From NCBI RefSeq assembly GCF_026151205.1, contig NC_087078.1:3427675-3491674 (forward strand): a stretch of DNA of 64,000 nt, read 5' to 3'. The stretch is from Bolinopsis microptera (taxonomy: Eukaryota; Ctenophora; Tentaculata; Lobata; Bolinopsidae). Position numbers and translations under genes: made by a program. Of this stretch, positions 36,001 to 48,000 are shown piece after piece (positions within the stretch are counted from its first letter, which is position 1; each line of letters starts with the position of its first letter). A model generated the notes under the pieces. The model searched no databases. It was not told the DNA's origin and worked only from the letters and a program-made list of their open reading frames with translations.

Positions 36001-39000
36001 TAGCCCATCCCCTAACCCCTTTAATCTCAACCTCCTCGTGGTACCTCCCTCCCCTGATCTGACACTCGTCTCCACCTCTTGCTTCGTTTACACACTCCTG
36101 GATCGTTCCAAAGGGGGCTGACCAGGATCCGTCACCATCTTCAGCTCCAGCCTTTGCGTAGAATATCGTACAAATTCCTGTCGTAAGGAGACCTCCGAGT
36201 AGAAGGTAGCTGAAAAGATTCATTGCAACTGTTGTGAAGATAAGTGCTATAGTGGTAGTCTTATAAAGGTGTTGCTGCACCCTTAGGATTTAGTGATCAG
36301 GCTCCACAATTAGTCTACACACTTGGGCTAGTCTAAGTGTTTTGTCTACTGTGCTTAGCAAAAAATGCCAAGTTTACGACAATGAGATTTACAGTAGTGG
36401 TGTAAATCTGGCCCATACTGAAAACTGTGTTATAATTCTTACTGGTGTGTGAATGGTGCAAGGATTTTTCTATATTCTTAGTTCTTAATATTACAGGGGC
36501 AGGTCCAAATTGCTAGCTTAACTCATTAATTTAATTAGTCTTAGTAGAGTGAGAACGAAATCCAGACTCAGGAGCACTTGTTATAGCTCTGTTAAAAATA
36601 CTGAGAAAGTGTTAAACAAGACTCAGTATTTCGTCCTTCTCACCGTCACAATGGTATAGATCAAATTAACAAGATCCCGTGGTAATTCCGAATTATTGAA
36701 TCTCCAGTTTACAAACTGGTGGTGCAAGTTAGTGCTCACGTGATGTACTGGAGCACTAAGTTTTTCTTTTAGTTTATCTTCTTTACTGAAAATATATAAT
36801 AATAACAAATACACTTGAATAGTAAAGAGTGAGGACGAGTAATTAATGAAGGAAAGTCATTTTTACGGATTAAAGCCAAAAAAACAAGACATTTTAGAAT
36901 GGGTAAAAGGCAACTAAAAATTAAGAAGAGGGGTGTGGAGGGTAAGCAATTGTAACAGTGTTACAGTGTGCCACTCACTACGAGGCATTGTTCATTTCAG
37001 TACATTAAATTGCATTTTTAATTTTAGTTCAAGGACTTTATGTTACATTATCACATTAATAATTGATTATTTTCAATTTCGAAGCGATATTTCCTACTGT
37101 TATTAGTTATTTCCTTTCAATTATCACTTCTAACTCACTATTACTTGGACACTAATCATTGAGTACCCAATCATCGAGATAAACAAATTGCTTGATAACT
37201 TTGTCATTTTAAATCCGTTTCGCACCATCTTTTCAGAGTATATTCCGGATTAAATGAACCATTGCAATATGTTACAACGGGGTCTCACAACATGTTCACA
37301 AACACCAGTATAAGCAATTCAATGTTGATTGGGTGTGACCCCCAAAAATCGAATTTTCAAATTTTGGTGACGGAATCCTCGAACAAGTAGGTACAGTATG
37401 CCCTCTGCAAAGCAACAACTCTCAAATATAAAACACGGCGGTTGTATAAGACCCAACGTATGGGTACTGACTTTTGCCCCCCCCCCCCCCCTGTATATTT
37501 TATATGTTAACCCATCGTGAGAGCACTCGGACCTGTCCTGTCTAATGTCTATTCCAGATAGCCGCTTTTACATCATTATCAAGTGGCTGTTATATATTGG
37601 CTTACTCAAACTGAGCATGTAGTCCCAAAAAAGACAACCAAAACTCTTGCTTGTGCTAAGGTATATGTTATTGCATTGCTCATTTTTTCTATTTCTGGAT
37701 AAATTTGATATCAAAACAGAGAGAGAGAGAAAAGCTGCCAAGGGCGTCAATAAAGAGGCAATAAATGTCAGTTCATTGATTTCGATGCGATGCTTTTATA
37801 TCAATATCATCTTATAAAATCTATGTATTAAGGGGCCATCTACTTAGGACGTCCGCCAAGGCCCAAGATCGCAGACTTTCAGACCACTCCCCCTCCCCCC
37901 CCCCCCACTTTCAGACCACCCCCTCCCCCTGTCCGAATTTTCAAAACCACAACCCCTCCCTATTTGCCGGACGTCCTAAGTAGATGGCCCCTTATCACTC
38001 GGCCTTCATTATTAATTATAAGTATTACAGTATTCCCAAATCACTGTGTGCGATGTATATTATTATTATCGTAGTCATACACAATATTATTTATGAATAA
38101 TAAACGAGTTAACTTATTTGCAGGCGCTGCAATGGTTGACAGTAAAATGCAGTTTTACTAGAGATATTTTTCGTAACCTGATCGTTTCCTTGTATCTGAT
38201 AAGAAAACATGCTTCGTTGTATGCTAGTAACTTAGTTAGTTTGTTTCATCATATTGTTATGTTTGCAAAATGAGTAGTTGATAATGAGGGAAAGTCACTT
38301 ACGGATTACGGACTACTGATTAAGGATTTAAGCCAAACTGAAAGTGTGGTCCAAAAAAGGCTCCCTTTACTCGTTTTAATGCGTAATTTGGATCATCGCT
38401 CTTTTCTCATCATGTGGGCAGTGGGTCGACTGAAAACCAAAACACTTAGGAAGGAGTAAAAGGCTGCCAGGGGCGTTAATTTTATTTCAACGATTTTATG
38501 CTTCATTATGACATTGATTATTTCAATTTCGAAGCGATATTCCTTACTCTTACTTTCTCTCACTTCTTATCAATTTTAACCTTAGTCTAGTTGTAGTGCA
38601 CGTACGGAACGTTCACTGAAGAAAAAAATTGATGTACATGCGTTCACTAAAACTCATCTCACGTTCTGAACAGCTGAACGTTATTGATAAATTACTAGTA
38701 GGTTGACACGGATGATGACTCAAACTGCGTAGGACTCCACCTCCATATAGAGCATGGACTGACTCAGAAGAAAAATTTTAACAATAGTGTTTCAGTGTGT
38801 ATCCTAGAAAATTCAAGTCCTAGTAGTTTAGATGTTAAGGAGCACCGATATATACATGCCTTAAATACCCTCCGCCCCTCAGGAATGAATAGTACAAACC
38901 CTTTTAAGATTCCTTTATTGCATAATTGATTTTTATTTTGTCTGAGGGGCTTTCCATAAATTATTTTTTTAAATAATTGGTCCTTTTGTTGATGTTTCAT

Positions 39001-42000
39001 ATTTCACGGCAGTTTCCTTTTCAGAGTTTGAGTTTATATTTAGAAACTAACCATACTATCTTTTAGATTTATGTCACTTATGATGGCTCCGGCTGAAAGT
39101 ACTATGACTCATTTTATCTAGAAGATTGTAGTTTCATTGCTTCTGAAGTAGCTATCAGTTCGCCGGTCAATGTTGGGTATAATACTCTTGTAGTGTTCAG
39201 TTATAGCATAAATATTCATATTCTCATATCAAAGAATAACCTTTGATAATTTATTATCAACCGAGTTTGATAACCAGTGCAAGTGCTATGCTTAGTTCAT
39301 TGTTTTTAATTAATTAGTAATAATATTACCATTTTATACCTTACAACCTGTTGATAATAATAAACCCCTTTAATATTTTATGCACAGAAATAGGATCGCT
39401 TCATTTGAATCAGTCTGGGAAAATTAATAATTATCAGTTGGGGAAATTAAGATTTCAAAAATTGTATTTTCGTGAATTTTGTTTTTGATAATCAGTAATC
39501 ACTGACGCTCACTAACGTTCAATAACGTTCACTACAAAATGACTGGAACGTGCGTTCAATACGTCAAAATCCACTGTTCACTAAAACTAAGATTCTAACT
39601 CACTAGTTAGAATTGATAAAAAGGTTTGTAGGTATCGCATATTTGCAGTCGGTGTAATGTTTCACGGTTGTTAGTTATATCATGCGATTTACGGCTGACT
39701 AATTTACTAGTAACTTAGTAAAAACCAGAGAGTTTCTTTGAAGGAGAGCTATTAAAATACACACGGTGCGTTAGACTGGAGTTTTTTATTGTTCTTACAA
39801 ACGAATTCGATTCGGATTCTATTTAAGTATTTACTGCCTACTCCTAAGTGGGTCTATTTTTAGAATGTGGTACCCAATTTCAACACGCACTTTGTAATGT
39901 TTGTTGCCGTTGATTTTGTATCGTATTCTATACTTTGTTTTCTCGATTTCGTATCGAAAATCTATAATTTCGAGTGGCACTCTCATTAAGACCCGATGAT
40001 CTCATGTGATATCAGTAAAATGATGCTCTCAGCTTATAACATTATAAGGCATTTCACATGACCGTAGGTATGAAATCTAGTTCATAGGGTGATGTACAGT
40101 ACTTTATTGGCGTATTGTCAATATCTTGAAAACACAATATTGCAGATACGAACATTTTCTTATTGTAGATTTGAAGGTGACGATTTATAAACTTTGTATT
40201 TTGTAAGTCGTGTATAACTGACCGTTTTTTGGTTTATGACTATTGTATATTATCTTAATCTATCACTTTGTTTCCAACCTCTCCAATTTGACCTTTTCTA
40301 AAGTTATAGGATACGTTATGCGACATGGAAAAAGAGCATATGAGAAGAAAGATTGCAGATGTTGGTGCTCAAGTGTCGAAATCTTACTGCAAGAATCAGA
40401 AATTATCCACCATGTTTCCTAACGCACCACTACCAAAATTTCCAGACAAGTTCCCGGATGGAGACATGAGCAACAAGGAGGCGAAGGAACTAAAACAGCA
40501 GCAGGAATACGAAGCTGAAGTAACTGTTTACAAATTATTGGAAATGCAGGAATGTGGGCTCATCGTGCTCCATAGTTTCGAGTACACCCACCAACAATAC
40601 GATATATTTGTTGAACACAAATGTGAAAAACGTTGGAATCAGGTGGAGGGCGAGTGTGATTTCCTTATCATACATGAATCCTTTGTGGCTATTGTCGAAG
40701 TCAAGGCTGGAGAATGTTGGGGACAGCAATCATTTAAAAGAAATTACAAAAAATCTTTGAAACAGCGTAAGCAAGTCAAAGACTTAGCTTTGGGAATTTG
40801 TAATAAAACTGGCACTAATAATCCAGCTATATTACAGTTCACAATATTCGCTTCCCTTGGAAAAGATCTTCTACAAGAACTTTCGCAGCAAATCACACTC
40901 ACGCCAGATGAGAAGAGAACTCTACTTTCGAAAGACGATCTGGAAATCCTAGATATTTTTCTTTTGGCAGAGAATGAATTTAACAGAGCCCAAGTTGACC
41001 CTCAGATTAAAAACATCCTTTTAGGTCTCTGGTGCATGAGAAGTGACAATGAATTTAACGTTGAAGCTTTTGATTTTGGTAAAACCATTTTGGCAGTAGA
41101 CGACCTCATAAGAAAATCTTCAATCAGTCGAAGACCGCGACAGCCACCGTCAAGTTTTGTGTCCAATGCGTCAGAGACTTTTAGAAAATGTTTAGGTATC
41201 GAATGTCTCACGGACGAACAGCAAAAAATTTTGAACGATAAACGAAAAAAATTATTTATTAACGGTCCGGCTGGTTCCGGGAAAACTATTCTTATCTTAC
41301 GATCTCGCAAAAGAGACCAACAAGAAGATCATCGTTTTTGTTGCAACTAAGTCGGTGGCAGATAGGTTTGTTAAGACACTTGGTGACTCTGGTACAGCCG
41401 CCATGGCATTGTGCACAACAATTTCTTATAGGTCTTATATGTCGGACCAAAAGGTTTTTGTTAGATATTTTAAAGACGAGAAGATTTCCGATCAATTGTT
41501 TGTTGTTGCTGATGATGAAAAGAAAACTTTGCTGTGGACGGTTCTGAAAAGAAATAATCACATTTTCATTGACGATTTTCACGCCTTCGTTGCTGGAATG
41601 ACAAGACCAACATCTGAAGAAATCATGAAGATGGTGGCTAACGATTTGAATTCCAGTTCTCAGAGGATTTTTTGGGTTTGTAATGATGTTTTTCAGGATG
41701 GTCATCTTGACGAAGCTTACAACACACAGTTTTCAATCGATAAAGAAATAAACTTTATAATGAAACATACAGGAACGCAGTCGCTCATAAATCTCTCATC
41801 AAATTTGAGAAACAGTTACGAAATTGCAGGAATATTGGCCTCAATTCGTGGTGCAAGAATCAATCTTGAAGAATTGCAATGAGATTTAGAGAGCAAAAAG
41901 AAGAACACATACCACCCATCTTTCTGATCAGTCAAAAACATGGACATCATATTCATGGTCCCAAGCCAAAGTTGAACATTTTATGTAGCATGGAATCATC

Positions 42001-45000
42001 TCAAGAAGAAATAGTCGCTTTAGTTGAGAGACACTTGACCGATGAACTAAAACAATTGTCAACTAGCCAAGCTGCTGTTATTGTGAATGAAGACAAAAAA
42101 GTTTCATTGAACGGATCTGATATGATGAGAATGCATCATCTTAATATGTCATTTAAAGACCTTGAAGAAGAGAAGATGAAAGACTCTATTAATTGGAGAC
42201 AAGTGTGTGAAAAAGTGATCAGCCAATTGAAATCATCTGACATCAAAGTTTATGACTATGCTGACACAATGTCTAGGGAATGGCCAGCAGTTATTGGGAT
42301 CATAGAGTTTTCACGGGCAATGTGGCTTTACTGTCTGCAAACTTCGTATGACATAGAATCCGATGTAGTAGAAATCTTTGACCAGATATTGCCGCGAATG
42401 TATATAACCGCATCACGAGCTAGGGCTTATTGTTCTATCATACTCATTATACGAGATACAAATGGGTACATCAATTATGTCAAGAAAAATCATTCTTTTA
42501 AAAAGAATACATCCTATACTCGCACTGCTCAAGAACGGCGCTTATTAAAAGGGACAGACTTTACTTATTTAGTGCCACCAGCGTCTAACCCTAATTTGCA
42601 GATAATGGTATCTGACTTACACTCTCAAAAGAAGTCTGACGACAATGAAAGATATAAAGAAATAGAGTATAGTTCGAAGGCAATATGGGATTGTGTTTTG
42701 TTTGAGACTCGTAAAGCATTCAGTGACCACGCATCAGTAATACAACTCGACATCAGTAGAAATGCATGAACATCTACCTCCTCACTAACACTTGTGTGAG
42801 CTTGGAGAAGTTTCATTACAGGGCGGTGCCACTTGCCAGGCTATTCCATGAGTCGAAGCTTCGAAGTTGGTTTTTTAGATATTATTGTAAAATTGATTTT
42901 TTAGTAAATTTGGTTTCAGTATTGTTTTTTTTTGTTTTTATCCTTTTTAGAAAAAAGTTATCCTGCTCTTGATTTTCTATATTCAACTTCAACAATCATT
43001 ATTATTTTCTTACTCGATCACTAGGCAAACATAAAAAAGCTACTTTATAATGGTATCTTTACGTGAAGCGTCTAAATGAAGTTAAACTGTGGTCACGTGA
43101 CTGTACGCCTTGCACGTGGTTTGCAAACGTTCATGCGACTCAACTATGATTGATTGACATTTCGCACTCATATCTACTTAAGTATATTTTATATGTTAAC
43201 CCCTCGTGTGAGCACTCGGACCTGTCTATTGTCTAATGTCCATTCCAGATAGATACAATTATAAACTCCCTTGCTCGGATATGTCACTCAGTCACTGTAT
43301 TGATACACTGAACACTGGACTGACAACAGACCATGCTATAGACTCCCTTGCTCGAATGAGAGCTCCCTACTTTTTCTTAATATGCGCCCATTAAACCGTT
43401 ATCTAACCGTCCTTGGCTCAAGCTTTATTTTTAGATCCAATAGCAGTTTATATAACTTCGCTCTCTGTAATAACGTTTAATGTCTGTCTTACTAGTAAAG
43501 TATAGCCGCCCTTCACGACAGCCGCTTTTAGTTTTACATCAAGTGGCTGCTTTCTAGCGGCTTACTCTACTCAGTTTTTAACAATAAGTGGCTGCTATAA
43601 AGCGGCTTACTCAGGTTATATCACAAATGTCACATGGTGTGAGTACAGGCGGTATGCCGTATCTTAACCCGGATGTAGCCGTTATGTAACTAGCGTTGTC
43701 TGCACACCGTGTGTTACACTAGGCTGTCTACAGTAGTATTGTACTATCTTTATTGGTCTTATTATCACACTGTATAGTGCTGTGTCTTCAGCTTAGTGCG
43801 CTGATTGGTTTACTTTTGTTGATTAGAATTACTATTTACTTGCGAGATATATCATATTGGAACAGAATTCCGCGGTGGATGGCCGCGTTTATATTTTGGG
43901 TGTGTTTTACAGAGCTGTATAGAAATTGGAGATGTGTGATTAACATAATAAAGCTCGATATATTGTACAGTGTATCGTAGATAGATTAGCAACATAACGT
44001 TTATGAAATATGTATTAAGTTATATGAATATTAAATATGAATTAGACATACACACAGGCGTGCCTCTGCTGACTTTAATAAGATATTTAAACCAAGTGTA
44101 AGAATTTAATATACTGTGAGACCGTACCTCTGATTTATTAATGCAATTTTGATCAGATTCTTTATATTAGTTAGCCATTTATCGCAGCCATTTATTTTGA
44201 TATCGCAGACCTTTTCAAGTACAAGTAAGTAGATAATTACAAACTCCCGATCTAGCGTCATCTGCCCACTCCACCTCATTTATCAGCTGAAACTTTTGCA
44301 GTCCTCTGTAATACAATCTTTCCGTAGCTTACTGTTTAGACTTATTTAAAGTAAGACACCCTGTAACTCATTTTCACGGAGTCCCCTCTACAGTATCTTA
44401 CGAGCCAGTAAAACTGTAAGTCAGAGTGTTACAGGTTATGGCGCCACGGGTCTATCATGATTACAGTGGGCACCGTGTCCTTCTACAGAGGAGCACCATC
44501 TTAATATGGCATAACCGGCCTGCAAATCTCCCACGAACAACATACCTTTAACTAACTTTCTGCAAAGCGTCATCTTGTGGGTTGAAGGACAATGTGAACG
44601 TTTGAACTTGTTAGTATCGAGTCGAACTGATTGTGCTTTGAACGTGTGTGTCGTGTGTAGAAAAATCGCTGTTAAGGTTGGTTCATGTGGATTGTGGTTA
44701 TGGAGGCGGTAATAAAACTCATGGTAGATGTATTCGACCTGGTGTGGCTTTGAATAAATTTACTTTGCTTCTTTGTCATGGTTATTTCTTGCAGGTGAGT
44801 GCAGTTGATCGTGAGTACTTGATATTTTCGTTGGTTTATTTTATGCAGTTATAGACCATTTACTCTTGGAGGGGGATTATTTAAAACATATAAGTGATAC
44901 GAAAAGTTTGTTTTAGCAGGAACTTTCAAAATACATGTGGAAATCGTCGTAAATATATGTCATTAAATCCAAGCAAACATTCTAGAAGACTTCTATAATT

Positions 45001-48000
45001 ATAGTCAATAGTGTCCCCTAGACCGTAGGAAATGTAAAAATCTTAAGACGATTAGGCCTGAGTAAGTCGTAAATTCTGATTGGAGAATGCAGATTGCTGT
45101 TGTGAAGTTACCAAATTTACGTGAGTACTTGATTCTTTTCAATCCCAGTTTATTGCTGTCCTACAAATTTCTTTAATGCCAAATGTCGTCTAAAACACCC
45201 TGTTTCGCAAAAAATTTCCGGGGGGCTGCGCCCCCCTAGCCCCCGCCAAGGGGCTCCGCCCCTGGACCCCGCTGGGGGCTGCGCCCCCAGACCCCTGCCA
45301 CAGCTTGCTTGCTTCGCTCGCTGCGCAGCATGATTGGACGCGTCGGCTCGCTTCGCTCGCCGACAGCCCCCCCTCAAAGAAAAATCCTGGCTACGTCCCT
45401 GGTATAGATTAATACTAATTATCTTATCACGTTATCAGTTTGCTGAACCTTAGATACAGATAAAGAGCTCGTTAGTCTTTTAAAAAAACTGCAGTAGTAC
45501 AATATCATATTATTTCTGATCTATTTTAGGGTGATTTATTTTGTACACTGATTAGTGATTGTCTCGAAGAAGTTTTAGTGCTTATCTTTTAGTTTGTTTA
45601 TTTTATATCACGGTTTATTCAACCCATTATTACCGACTATTCATAGTAAACAACAGCTCGGCATTATGTCTATTTTTAGAAAATATACGGTCAGTACAAC
45701 ATAATGCCGAATTTAGCTATCATTATATTATGTACCTTCGTTATCACCTGTATGTATATCCCTGATGTTAATTGTTAATTGTTAATTGTTAATTGTTAAT
45801 TGTTAATTGTTAATTGTTAATTGTTAAGTGTTAATTGTGTGCCAATTATCCTATTGAACTGATTGTGTTGAAGAATGATGACAGATCATGGATGAATACT
45901 TTCTGAAAAACGTTGGAATCGTAAGTTTTCATTTAAACCATTTCTTGCGTTTCATTATTCATTTTTTTGACGGTTTTAGCTTTTGTCTTTGTATTATCAT
46001 AAGGATGTTATTCTATTCACAATATAAAATGTCGATTAGTTCTAAATTTACTAATAACTATGTTGTAAGATTCTTCATGTACTCAAGTAGGAGAGCCTAG
46101 TTGAGTATCCCAGATCACTGATCATCCTATTTTTGGAATCCCGGTACCAGTAAAATCCGGCAATTTGACTGGGACCAATCTGGAATTATTTTTAACAATT
46201 TTGTATAAGTCTTACCAGCCACTCAGCAATATTTTAGATTGTACATACTTCCTTATCTGTGTTGTACTAAAACTCTTTGAAATGATTTGAGTTTAATTTA
46301 TTTCTTATCTTAACCTGATTAAATCTTTCATTTTGTCACCTGTTAACTAAAGTATCGTCCCGAAAAGAGAAGCAGATGTGGCAAACCAAAAATAGTAATC
46401 AAGTCCTTATCAAACAATTCGTAGGCTATGTAAGCAGTAAGCACGACCATGTTGAGTTTGATAGAACGGCCAAACCGGAGATATTGCTCTATTTGCATCC
46501 AGGTATCTCTATGCCCCTCGGACAAGCGCTTTCTGTTGTGTGCAGTTTCCTAGCGCTTTCTAATGTGCGCAGTTTCCTAGCGCTTTCTGCTGTGCGCAGT
46601 TTCCTAGCGCTCTCTGTTTTGTGCAGTATCCTAGCGCTTACTGCTGTGCGCAGTTTCCTAGCGCTAACTGATTAATGCAGTTGACTCCATGTGCTAAGCG
46701 AGGTATTATCTACAATAGTTACTAAGTTACTCTAGTTACTGTACAGTGTACACCAAACCATTCCTGAGGGAAACAGTTTTTATCGAGACAAAGTGCATTT
46801 GACTGTTTTTCAACGATTAATTCAGCGCATTTCAAAAAGGATCTATCGCTGATCAGCTGCAAGTTTATTCATTGCTTCACTGTGCTGAGCTGCATTATTG
46901 GACTAGGAATAACGTAATATTTTCCTCGACCTAAACTCCAATTTCCGACTTTACGTGCAACTTGCACGGTGCAAGTTATTCAGTTTACGTGCAAGTTATG
47001 AGACGAGGGCAGCAAAATATTCTAAAAATTTCATTCACATCGCTTTTTGAAGATTTCCTACCCTACACAATACACATCTTCACAACATAATACTAAGGAC
47101 ATCTTATTGAACAGAAAGCTGACCTAGTCGCTGATAAGTTTAAATATATCTGATAGTTGTGCTCTTACGACCATGATATGCACCTAAATGATAATTTAAT
47201 AAACATATCCATCACAGTTAGCATTACATAGTGATATAACATGTGATCACCCAGCAATCTCAGTGCAAGAGGAACAGATCACGAGCAGAGTCCGAGGATA
47301 AGCCAGGACGACCAGGGTCGGAGGAGGATGGCAAGTTCACTTTGCTGGTAGAGAAGTCAGAGAAGAGCAATGAGTTTGGGGTGACCATCAAGGAAACTGA
47401 CACCAACTACCCCATCATTACTGCCGTACAAAAAGGTAAACTTGAGCGGGTAATTTCAATTCTGTATCCGAAATAGCTCGATTGTATCTTAAACTCCATA
47501 AGATTGCTGCCTCAGTCAAACACAAATTTTTATATTTGTGTAACATACAATGTAATGATCTGAAAAGTCTCTTAGTCTCTAAATATCTAGTGCCTAATTT
47601 TAACGTGGCGTTACTGCATACATAGACCCTAGTCAGCTGGTTCTAAATTAATTAATTAATTAATTAATTATCCCGCCTGTTTCAGACTCGTACGCACACA
47701 AATCAGGGTTATCAATCGGAGACTATGTGATCACGATAAACGGTATCAATACTGGTAATATGAGTCTGCTGGAAATCAACGACAAAATCAAATCTGTGAG
47801 TTTATGATACATATTGGAATTTGGAAATGTTAATTGTTTTTCAGATCACTGAACTATTTCCAAACGAAATCAAGGTATAGCCTTTGGACTGGAAACTTCC
47901 ACCGTTCTCGAATTGCTCCATACTGTACTTCGAAATATTGGTCACTCAATCTGAGCTCTCTGACCAAACCATTGCAGGTTTTCACAGAAGGACACGTTTA

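Noticed and set aside
43753-43980. 75-codon hydrophobic frame, possible small membrane protein
   Set aside because: No splice, promoter or family support; T-rich DNA readily gives such frames.
45150-45377. 75-codon minus-strand frame rich in Gly, Arg and Ala
   Set aside because: Composition comes from the GC hairpin island; there is no start or homology support.
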